DNA of 13,802 nt, taken from the NCBI RefSeq assembly GCF_949296715.1, contig NZ_CASFQD010000058.1, forward strand, positions 1 to 13,802, read 5' to 3'. Source of the DNA: an uncultured Alistipes sp. GTDB lineage: Bacteria; Bacteroidota; Bacteroidia; Bacteroidales; Rikenellaceae. Both the position numbers and the translations under genes were made by a program. This document shows, in pieces, positions 1 through 5,485 of this stretch. How positions within the stretch are numbered: the first letter of the stretch is position 1; every line of letters starts with the position of its first letter. A model generated the notes under the pieces. It ran no database searches, was not told the DNA's origin, and saw only the letters and a list, made by a program, of their open reading frames with translations.

Positions 1-7
1 ACGGCCG

Positions 8-39
8 GGTGATGTGCCGGTCGTATGATGCGCCGGTCG
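8..39. repeat. Imperfect 16-bp direct repeat at left edge
   Basis: Two copies of a TGATGYGCCGGTCG core lie at 10-23 and 26-39. They have a 16-bp period and 13 of 14 positions identical. Bases 1-7 match 17-23 at 5 of 7 positions, so the array may continue to the left of the window. No function is known. It sits in a 245-bp stretch in which I see no coding region. Confidence 0.45.
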
Positions 40-143
40 GGCGACGAACGGGCATGCGGCAGAGCGAGACGGGCCGGTTGTGGCGCGTGGGGCACAGGCC
101 GGGATGGTGTGCATGCCGAGCGTTTGCGCCCAGTTTTCATGCG

Positions 144-173
144 AAAGGCTGTCCGGTATTCCGGACAGCCTTT
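144..173. terminator. Perfect 13-bp hairpin downstream of manA
   Basis: A perfect inverted repeat has arms at 144-156 and 161-173 and a 4-base TATT loop. The stem starts with AAA and ends with TTT, so it could work in either direction, although no long T tract follows on either side. It lies about 70 bp past the manA stop on the minus strand and is the best candidate terminator for the kinase-manA transcript. It could equally serve an unseen gene to the left. Apart from this hairpin and the edge repeat, I see nothing in 1-245. Confidence 0.65.
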
Positions 174-245
174 CCGTCTTGTTTCCGATCCTGTTGCGAT
201 CCGTGCCGACCGGAGACCCGCTCCTGCACACGGTCCGCGGCAGAA

Positions 246-1211
246 TCAACCGATCCAGCTGGTCAGCACCTTCATGCCCTCCTCGGGCGTGAAGCGCACC
301 GACTTGACCGTGGCGGGCACGAGCACCGTCTCGCCCTGGTGTACCGGAACGGTGTTGCCCTCGCTGTCCGTGAGCGTGCCGCGACCCTCGATGCAGATTA
401 CCACGAGGAACGAATCCTTCGCCGCCCAGTCGAGCGTGTACTCCTTCGTCAGATCGAAGAGCGTCGTGGTGAAATAGGGGCACGAAACGAGCTCCACGGG
501 GCAGTCCTGCGCCGTTTCGTAGTGCGTGCGGTAGTCGGGTAGCACCGTGTAGTCGATGGCGCCCTTCGCCAGCTCGGTGTGCAGCTCGCGGGGCTTGCCG
601 TCGGCACCCACACGGCCGTAGTCGTAGATGCGGTAGGTGATGTTCGACGTCTGCTGGATTTCGGCGATGAACGATCCGGCGCCGATGGCGTGCACGCGGC
701 CCGCCGGCAGGAAGAAGACGTCGCCCGGGGTGATGCGGTAGTCGGCCAGGATGTCCGTGATGGTGTTGTCCGCCACGCTGGCTTCGTACTGCTCGGGCGT
801 CACCTGCTTCGAGAAGCCCGAACGGAGGTGCGCCCCCTCGTCCGTCGCCACGACGTACCACATCTCGGTCTTGCCCTTCGACTGGTGGCGCTCCCACGCC
901 AGTTCGTCGTTCGGGTGCACCTGGATCGAGAGGTCCTGCCGTGCGTCGATGAACTTGATGAGCAGCGGGAACTCCTCGCCGAAGCGCTCGAAGTTCTTTT
1001 TACCCAGCAGTTTCGCGCCGTCGCGTGCGATCAGCGCGGGCAGCGTCATGCCGGCATCGGGCCCTTCGGCCACGACCGACTCGTCGCCCTTGACGCCCGA
1101 AAGCTCCCAGCTCTCCCCGACGGAGTGCTGGTCGGTGTCGATTTGCTTGTAGGGCACGATCTTCTCGCCGCCCCAGATGATGGTCTTCAGAATGGGTTTG
1201 AACTTGTACAT
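246..1211 (-). CDS. manA: Mannose-6-phosphate isomerase, class I
   Basis: This enzyme interconverts mannose-6-phosphate and fructose-6-phosphate in the cytoplasm, linking mannose use to glycolysis and supplying precursors for mannosylated glycans. The 321-residue cupin protein shows the zinc ligands of the family: Gln97 and His99 in IQVHPND, Glu116 in GKTEMWYV and His174 in LPAGRVHAIGAG. Arg194 (ITYRIYDYGR) fits the active-site arginine. The length is normal for the short bacterial class I type. The reading frame extends 14 codons further upstream to 1253. I chose the ATG at 1211 because MYKFKPILKTIIWGG matches the usual N-terminus of the family and the extra residues (KRQTEDSKRNRQV) are uncharacteristic. 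No TAnnTTTG promoter lies in the 111-bp gap from the upstream ROK kinase, so the two are probably co-transcribed. Confidence 0.93.
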   Translation of the reverse strand: MYKFKPILKTIIWGGEKIVPYKQIDTDQHSVGESWELSGVKGDESVVAEGPDAGMTLPALIARDGAKLLGKKNFERFGEEFPLLIKFIDARQDLSIQVHPNDELAWERHQSKGKTEMWYVVATDEGAHLRSGFSKQVTPEQYEASVADNTITDILADYRITPGDVFFLPAGRVHAIGAGSFIAEIQQTSNITYRIYDYGRVGADGKPRELHTELAKGAIDYTVLPDYRTHYETAQDCPVELVSCPYFTTTLFDLTKEYTLDWAAKDSFLVVICIEGRGTLTDSEGNTVPVHQGETVLVPATVKSVRFTPEEGMKVLTSWIG

Positions 1212-1322
1212 GACTTGTCTGTTACGTTTTGAATCTTCCGTTTGTCGCTTCATCGTCCGTCTGCACCCGTCGGGTCTTCCGTCAAGTGCCTTTTCCGGGC
1301 GTTTCGGGGCGTTTTGCCGCGT

Positions 1323-2438
1323 TTACTGCTCCTTGCCGGAGACCAGGTCCAGCTGGCTCAACGCAAAGGCGTAGGCGCCGACCGAGATGGCCTTGCTGGC
1401 CCCGAGCTTCGAGAGCATGACGCCGATGCGCTTCTGCGGGTCGTAGGCCACGTAGCGGTCCGTGCCATAGACCTTCAGCGTGCGCATGTCGCCCTTGGCG
1501 AAGGCGGCGAACTCCTCCTCGTTGTCCAAGTCGTAGACCTTCATCTGGACCCGGTTGAGTTCGTTGCCGTTCAGCTGGTGAATCTTTGCGCGCAGCTCCT
1601 TGAGCAGGCTCGGCATGATGTAGCGGCCGGCTGCGGTGATGCCGCCGCCGATGACGATCAGACCGTCGATCAGCGTCACGGCCGTAGCCATGGCGTCGCC
1701 CGCGATTTCGCCCAGTTCGGCAAAGGCCTGCTTGGCCGCCTCGACGTTGCCTTCGCGCTTGCCGTCGGCGATTTCGCAGATCTCCTTGGGCTCGAATCCG
1801 TGGTCGGGGTTGCCCGACAGTTCGCCGTAGACCCGCTTGATGGCACGCACGGCCACGCCGTCCTCGACGATGATGTCGGGCATCTTCTTGTGGCGCAGGC
1901 AGAAGGTCTCGACGCAGGAGTTGTCGCCGCGGTTGAGCCGGTTGTCGACGACGACACCGATGCCGAATCCCGTGCCGAAGGTGTAGCCTACGAGGTTCTT
2001 GTAACGTTTCGTGCTGCCCAGTGCCTCGAGACGGGCGTTGACGTCGGGCAGGGCCCCGCCGAGCGCCTCACCGAAGGCGAAAAGGTCGCCGTCGTTGTTG
2101 ATGTAGACCGGAATGCCGAATTTCGCCTCGAGGAAGGGACCCAGGGCCACGCCGTCGCGGAACGACGGGAAATTGGGCAGGTAGCCGCCGATGATGCCGT
2201 TGGGGTAGTCGGCCGGACCGGGGAAGGCGAAGCTGATGGCCACGGGTTTCTCGGGCAGGCGGGCGATGATCTGCTGGAATCCCTCGACCATCGTGGCGAG
2301 GCATTTGTCCAGATTGCCGGCATTGGACGGCAGCGTGAGGGGTTCGACGATGAATTTATTGGCCTGCATGGCACCGAATACGAGGTTCGTGCCACCGGCG
2401 TCGAGCGTGATAACCACTCGGTTGTCGTAATCGTACAT
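1323..2438 (-). CDS. ROK-family sugar kinase (hexokinase/glucokinase-like)
   Basis: This is a probable ATP-dependent hexose kinase of the ASKHA fold, 371 residues. Visible motifs are the phosphate-1 loop DAGGTN (13-18), the PGP turn (73-75), the catalytic aspartate Asp116 in INNDGD, the phosphate-2 stretch GTGFG (155-159) and the adenosine motif IGGG (253-256). The protein is longer than a typical ROK kinase of about 300-330 residues, with added sequence around 280-345. The usual ROK zinc site (CxCGxxGC and the preceding ExGH) is not recognisable. The corresponding stretch reads NSCVETFCLRHK and has only two cysteines (175 and 180). Its substrate cannot be read from the sequence. The manA gene downstream makes mannose, fructose or glucose likely. 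A TATATTTG promoter lies 34 bases upstream of the ATG. Confidence 0.87.
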   Translation of the reverse strand: MYDYDNRVVITLDAGGTNLVFGAMQANKFIVEPLTLPSNAGNLDKCLATMVEGFQQIIARLPEKPVAISFAFPGPADYPNGIIGGYLPNFPSFRDGVALGPFLEAKFGIPVYINNDGDLFAFGEALGGALPDVNARLEALGSTKRYKNLVGYTFGTGFGIGVVVDNRLNRGDNSCVETFCLRHKKMPDIIVEDGVAVRAIKRVYGELSGNPDHGFEPKEICEIADGKREGNVEAAKQAFAELGEIAGDAMATAVTLIDGLIVIGGGITAAGRYIMPSLLKELRAKIHQLNGNELNRVQMKVYDLDNEEEFAAFAKGDMRTLKVYGTDRYVAYDPQKRIGVMLSKLGASKAISVGAYAFALSQLDLVSGKEQ

Positions 2439-2472
2439 AGGGCAGGTTTTTTAGGTTCGTACAGCTTTGATG

Positions 2473-2480
2473 CAAATATA
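2473..2480 (-). promoter_or_regulatory. TATATTTG -7 element for ROK kinase-manA
   Basis: This is an exact match to the Bacteroidetes TAnnTTTG element, 34 bases before the kinase ATG, which implies a leader of roughly 30 nt. No well-spaced -33 TTG is present. The -33 region instead falls in the loop of the tRNA terminator hairpin directly upstream. Confidence 0.7.
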
Positions 2481-2481
2481 C

Positions 2482-2513
2482 AAAAAAAGAGAGCAAGTTT
2501 TGCTTGCTCTCTT
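2482..2513 (-). terminator. Rho-independent terminator of tRNA-Lys
   Basis: An 11-bp perfect stem (2487-2497 with 2503-2513) carries a 5-base loop and is followed on the minus strand by seven T residues. It begins 4 bases past the tRNA 3' end, so it should end the tRNA transcript immediately. The T tract directly abuts the -7 region of the next promoter. Confidence 0.85.
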
Positions 2514-2517
2514 CGAG

Positions 2518-2590
2518 TACCCCCCCAGGGGCTCGAACCCTGGACCCCAACATTAAGAGTGTCGTGCTCTACCAACTGAGCTAGAGAGGC
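2518..2590 (-). tRNA. tRNA-Lys (anticodon CUU)
   Basis: The 73-nt sequence folds as a full cloverleaf. The acceptor GCCTCTC pairs with GGGGGGT, with three G-U pairs. The D arm is GCTC-AGTTGGTA-GAGC and the anticodon stem is CGACA/TGTTG with one G-U. The loop is CTCTTAA, which puts CTT at positions 34-36. The variable loop has 5 nt and the T arm is CAGGG-TTCGAGC-CCCTG. The discriminator is A and CCA is not encoded. The CUU anticodon reads AAG lysine codons. It stands alone with its own promoter and terminator. Confidence 0.95.
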
Positions 2591-2613
2591 ATCAATCTTT
2601 GTGATTGCGAGTG

Positions 2614-2683
2614 CAAAGGTAGCTATAATTTTTATATCTCCAAATAAAATCGGGAAAAAATTTCAAAAAAAACGCTTTTTTTG
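2614..2683 (-). promoter_or_regulatory. tRNA-Lys promoter with A/T-rich upstream tract
   Basis: On the minus strand, a TTTG -33 element (2641-2644) is separated by 19 bp from TACCTTTG (2614-2621), which ends 23 bases before the tRNA. This is the classical spacing for Bacteroidetes promoters. Directly upstream (2645-2683) are runs of A and T, including A8-CGC-T7 at 2665-2682, which could act as an UP-like element for a strongly expressed RNA gene. That last role is inferred. Confidence 0.8.
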
Positions 2684-2760
2684 CTCCGACAAGCCCTCTC
2701 CGGGCCGAAATCCGGGGCCGCTCCGTCCCTTTCCTAATTATTTATATGGGGCGGTTCTTG

Positions 2761-2892
2761 TCGCCCGCCCGCTCCTGCCCGGGTTGTTGCTCGCTCCGGC
2801 TTGGGCTGTCGCCCGCTCCGGCCTGGACTGTCGGCCGATCCTGCCTGGGCAGCCGCTCGCTCCGGCCCGGGTTGTTGTTCGCTCCGGCGGTC
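2761..2892. repeat. Six degenerate 22-bp tandem repeats
   Basis: Consecutive units lie at 2761-2782, 2783-2804, 2805-2826, 2827-2848, 2849-2870 and 2871-2892. The conserved core is roughly CGCTCCGGCCTGG, and several units begin GYTGTYG. The first unit matches only in its second half and the last loses its final bases. The period is not a multiple of three and no reading frame crosses it credibly, so it is not a protein repeat. Copies are contiguous without unique spacers, so it is not a CRISPR array. It fills most of the gene-free gap between the tRNA promoter and the GH2-like gene. No function is recognised. Confidence 0.85.
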
Positions 2893-2914
2893 GGGATCAG
2901 TCCGGGATCAGTCC
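2893..2914. repeat. Perfect 11-bp tandem duplication over a stop codon
   Basis: GGGATCAGTCC occurs twice without a gap (2893-2903 and 2904-2914). The second copy contains the TGA stop of the GH2-like gene on the minus strand. The total length of 22 bp equals the period of the adjoining array, though the sequence differs from the array consensus. Confidence 0.85.
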
Positions 2915-4218
2915 ATGAACAGCGGATCGTCGTTCCACTCGCCCGCGGCATCGGGGTAGATGATCGGCCGCTGGTCGCCGTAGCGCTTCAGGTTCAGGTA
3001 GCTCTCGTAGAGGTTGATGCCGTTCGACGACATGCTGGCCAGCGAGAAGGCGATTACCGAGGGATGGCGCTTGGCGGTGTGGTAGCCGTCCTCCGTGCGC
3101 TCGATGAAAGCCTCCAGCCAGGCCGGGTCGTTCGACGGGTTGCCCTCCTTGCGGCGCGAGGCACCGCTCTTGCTCGTGTCGATCGGTGCCTGGGCGATGA
3201 CGTAGACCCCCTGGATGTCGCACATCTCCAGCAGTTCGGGCCTTACATGCCCCGGCATGAACTTCAGCGTGTTGAACCCCAGCTCGCGCAGGCGGGCCAG
3301 CAGGTTGGCGCTGACGATCTGCGGATTGATCTCGTAGACGTGCAGCCGCACCGGCTCCCCGTTGACCGACATGCGTCCCTCGTCGTCGGTCGCGAGGTAG
3401 CGGAAGCCGATCGGCAGCTCCAGATACTCCCTGTTGCGCCCTTCGTGCTGCGTCTTCAGCCGCAGCGTGTAGAGCGTGGGCAGCTCGGCGCTCCAGAGCA
3501 GGTTGGCCGGGATGCGGGCCAGGAAGCGCAGCGTATCCTCGCGGCGCATGTCGAGCGTCAGCTCCTTGTGCCCCGTTGCGGCGGTCTCGCCCGTCGGGGT
3601 CAGCAGGTCGTAGTAGATGCGCGACGTGCGCGGATTGAGCGCGCTGCTCTTCACGACGATTCCCACCTCGGCCGTGGCCGTGCCGTCGCCGTCGTTGCTC
3701 GGCCAGCACTTCGTGAGGACGTCGCGCACGCGCATCGTGGGCTGGCTCATGACCCAGGTCTCCGTCACGACGGGACCCGAGGGCTCTTTCCAGCTCTCGA
3801 GCGGGGCCATGTCGGACGGCTCGGAGAGTACCAGGTCGATTCGGTTGCGCCCTTCCTGTACGTGCCGCGTGAGGTTGAACTCCGCGGGGGTGTTGCCGTC
3901 GGCGTTGCGTGCCACGCGCTTCCCGTTGACGAGCAGCTCGTAGGGCGCCGAGGCCGAACCCACGTGGAAGAGCACCTGCCGGTTCGCCCAGACGAACGGA
4001 ACGGTGAACGGGGCCGAGAGCGTGTCGCTCTGGCGCGCCCATTCGGTGATGCGCGTGAAGTAGCGGTTGTTGCCGCCGTCGGCCGCCGCGGCCTCTTCGG
4101 CCGTGGGGTAGGCGATCACCTCGCAGCGCGGCAGTTCGCGCCCTTCCGACGGGGTGAAGGGTTGGGCGGCGAGGCCGCTGCAGGAAAAAAACGCTATGAT
4201 TGCAAGTAGAGTCCGCAT
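2908..4218 (-). CDS. Secreted GH2-like protein, catalytic residues missing
   Basis: The 436-residue protein begins with a signal peptide (about 1-19, LLAIIAFFSCSGLAAQ). A beta-sandwich sugar-binding-like region (about 45-135) follows, with an NGK turn at 98-100. An Ig-like region (about 165-285) ends in the GH2 hallmarks WSAELPTLYTL and IGFR. The last part resembles the start of the GH2 TIM barrel, with NGEPVRLH, RELGFNTLKF and CDIQGVYV. The acid/base motif of active GH2 enzymes (WSLGNE) appears here as FSLASM, with Met396 where the glutamate should be. The chain ends about 40 residues later, before the region that holds the nucleophile. It is therefore probably not an active glycosidase and may bind glycan instead. 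I chose the ATG at 4218 over upstream in-frame codons because of the signal peptide and a promoter-like element just upstream. Confidence 0.82.
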   Translation of the reverse strand: MRTLLAIIAFFSCSGLAAQPFTPSEGRELPRCEVIAYPTAEEAAAADGGNNRYFTRITEWARQSDTLSAPFTVPFVWANRQVLFHVGSASAPYELLVNGKRVARNADGNTPAEFNLTRHVQEGRNRIDLVLSEPSDMAPLESWKEPSGPVVTETWVMSQPTMRVRDVLTKCWPSNDGDGTATAEVGIVVKSSALNPRTSRIYYDLLTPTGETAATGHKELTLDMRREDTLRFLARIPANLLWSAELPTLYTLRLKTQHEGRNREYLELPIGFRYLATDDEGRMSVNGEPVRLHVYEINPQIVSANLLARLRELGFNTLKFMPGHVRPELLEMCDIQGVYVIAQAPIDTSKSGASRRKEGNPSNDPAWLEAFIERTEDGYHTAKRHPSVIAFSLASMSSNGINLYESYLNLKRYGDQRPIIYPDAAGEWNDDPLFMD

Positions 4219-4226
4219 AAGTTTCG

Positions 4227-4234
4227 TATATTTA
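4227..4234 (+). promoter_or_regulatory. Possible -7 element for the HSDR_N gene
   Basis: TATATTTA differs from TAnnTTTG at the last base and ends 33 bases before the ATG at 4268. No TTG lies at the right distance upstream; the nearest is 24 bases away. The support is weak. Confidence 0.3.
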
Positions 4235-4239
4235 CCGGC

Positions 4240-4268
4240 TAAAGATACGAATTTTTTTGATACGACAA
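4240..4268 (-). promoter_or_regulatory. Possible promoter of the GH2-like gene
   Basis: On the minus strand, TATCTTTA (4240-4247) is one base off the TAnnTTTG consensus and lies 21 bases before the ATG. A TTG at 4266-4268 is 18 bases upstream of it and overlaps the start codon of the divergent gene. The two divergent genes thus share a 49-bp control region. Confidence 0.5.
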
Positions 4269-4723
4269 TGCACCGATACCCCAAACTCAATTTTCCTGCC
4301 ATTCGGCTGCGCGCCCGGCAGTGCGGCGACAACGTCGAGGTGTGGGATGCGCTGCGGGGCCAGTACCTCGTGCTGACGCCCGAGGAGTGGGTGCGGCAGC
4401 ATCTTGTCTCCTTCCTCGTGTCGCACTGCGGCGTGCAGCCCGGGAGGATCGTCGCCGAGTGTGCCGTGACGGTCAACGGACAGCCGCAGCGCGCCGATGT
4501 CGTGGTCGTGGACGGCTGTGCCCGGCCGCTGCTCGTCGCCGAGTGCAAGGCCCCCGACGTGCCGGTCGACGCACGGGTCCTCGCACAGGTCGTGCGTTAC
4601 AATTCGGTGCTCGGCGCGCGCTATGTCGTACTGACGAACGGCCGCGTGCACTACTGCTGCGAGTGCCGCGACGGCCGCTATGTGCAGCTGGCCGGGTTTC
4701 CCGACCTCTCCGCCGGGCGGTAG
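4268..4723 (+). CDS. HSDR_N-type PD-(D/E)XK nuclease-fold protein
   Basis: This small protein (151 residues) resembles the N-terminal domain of type I restriction enzyme R subunits, a stand-alone family widespread in Bacteroidetes. The nuclease core is visible as Glu64 in RIVAE, Asp77 in QRADVVV and Glu92-x-Lys94 in LLVAECKAP, which is the usual D...ExK arrangement. LTPEEWVRQH (36-45) is also characteristic of the family. No helicase domain and no hsdM or hsdS gene is nearby, so it is unlikely to be part of a restriction system. Its DNA target and cellular role are unknown. The frame runs upstream to 4154, but the ATG at 4268 gives the expected N-terminus (MHRYPKLNFP). It converges on the LytTR gene with an 18-bp gap. 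Confidence 0.85.
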   Translation: MHRYPKLNFPAIRLRARQCGDNVEVWDALRGQYLVLTPEEWVRQHLVSFLVSHCGVQPGRIVAECAVTVNGQPQRADVVVVDGCARPLLVAECKAPDVPVDARVLAQVVRYNSVLGARYVVLTNGRVHYCCECRDGRYVQLAGFPDLSAGR

Positions 4724-4736
4724 CCTGCGGCCCGGC
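4712..4736. terminator. Weak GC-rich hairpin between convergent genes
   Basis: A 7-bp inverted repeat GCCGGGC/GCCCGGC (4712-4718 and 4730-4736) with an 11-base loop spans the end of the HSDR_N gene and the convergent gap. No T tract follows on either side. It may be a shared terminator, or chance in GC-rich DNA. Confidence 0.3.
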
Positions 4737-4741
4737 CCCGT

Positions 4742-5485
4742 TCACAGATTCCGGTACGTGCGTTCGATGTAGTGCTGGAATGCCTCCTTGTAGTTTTCGC
4801 CGATGGGAACGTACTCCGTCTCCCCGAGGAAGATGCGCCCCTTGACGTAGGACTTGATGCAGCGCAGGTTGACGATGTAGGAGCGGTGCACGCGCATGAA
4901 GGTGTCGGCCGGCAGCGCCGCTTCCATGTTCTTCAGCCGGAAAAGGGTCGTGATCGTCGTGCCGTCGGCCAGATGCATGCGGACGTATTCGCCTTCGCTC
5001 TCGAGGTAGACGATGTCGGCGATGCGCACGAGCGAAACCTTGTAGTCGGCCTTCACCGAGATGTATTCGCAGTCCTTGGGCAGCGCCTCGGTCTCCTCGT
5101 CGGGGTTGGCCGGGCGCGACCGGTGATGCAGTTCGTAGAGCGACTGCGCCTTCGCCGCCGAGCGGCTGAAATCCGTGAAGCTGAACGGCTTGAGCAGGTA
5201 GTCGATGGCGTCGAGCCGAAACCCCTCGACGGCGTATTCCGAGTAGGCCGTGGTGAAGATAATCATCGGCTTTTCGCGCAGCGTGCGCACGAAATCCACG
5301 CCGTTCAGGTCCGGCATGTTGATGTCCAGAAAGATCAGGTCCACCTGCTGTTTGGCGAGAAAAGCCTGTGCCTCGAAGGCGTTGTGGCACGTGGCGGCCA
5401 GCTCCAGATAGGGAATCTTCGAGATGTAGATCTTCAGCTTCTGCAGCGCGAGCGGTTCGTCGTCGATGGCGATACATTTAAGCAT
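4742..5485 (-). CDS. LytTR-family response regulator
   Basis: This cytoplasmic transcription factor of 247 residues forms the output half of a two-component pair. The receiver domain (1-115) has the acidic pair Asp8-Asp9, the phosphoacceptor Asp54 in FLDINMPDLNG, Thr78-Thr79 and Lys99 in LLKPF. After a short linker (about 118-138), the C-terminal LytTR DNA-binding domain (about 141-240) shows VYLESEGEYVRM, FMRVHRSYIVNL and VPIGENYKEAF, all typical. The start codon lies within the end of the histidine kinase gene (ATGCTTAA overlap), so translation is probably coupled. The regulon is unknown. Genes for such pairs in Bacteroidetes often sit apart from their targets, so the neighbours are not reliable guides. 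Confidence 0.95.
   Translation of the reverse strand: MLKCIAIDDEPLALQKLKIYISKIPYLELAATCHNAFEAQAFLAKQQVDLIFLDINMPDLNGVDFVRTLREKPMIIFTTAYSEYAVEGFRLDAIDYLLKPFSFTDFSRSAAKAQSLYELHHRSRPANPDEETEALPKDCEYISVKADYKVSLVRIADIVYLESEGEYVRMHLADGTTITTLFRLKNMEAALPADTFMRVHRSYIVNLRCIKSYVKGRIFLGETEYVPIGENYKEAFQHYIERTYRNL

Noticed and set aside
1212..1253. Upstream in-frame ATG extending manA by 14 residues
   Set aside because: The extra residues are not typical of the family and MYKFKPILKTIIWGG is the normal start.
1242..2579. Long plus-strand open frame (445 codons) opposite the ROK kinase
   Set aside because: It lies antisense to a kinase with clear motifs and runs through the tRNA gene. Its product has no recognisable domain and looks like a shadow of GC-rich coding DNA. 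The same holds for plus-strand frames over manA, the GH2-like gene, the LytTR pair and the acyl-CoA ligase.
2488..2620. Integration site of a mobile element at the tRNA-Lys gene
   Set aside because: No duplicated tRNA 3' end, integrase or island-like genes were seen. The inverted repeat beside the tRNA is explained as its terminator.
2665..2682. A8-CGC-T7 as a terminator of the GH2-like gene
   Set aside because: A stem of only A-T pairs with a three-base loop is too weak, and it lies 225 bp past the stop. It fits better as an A/T-rich tract upstream of the tRNA promoter.
2761..2892. CRISPR array
   Set aside because: The units are contiguous and 22 bp long with no unique spacers, and no cas gene is present.
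4219..4548. N-terminal extension of the GH2-like frame
   Set aside because: It would overlap the divergent HSDR_N gene and bury the signal peptide. The promoter-like element at 4240-4247 lies inside it.
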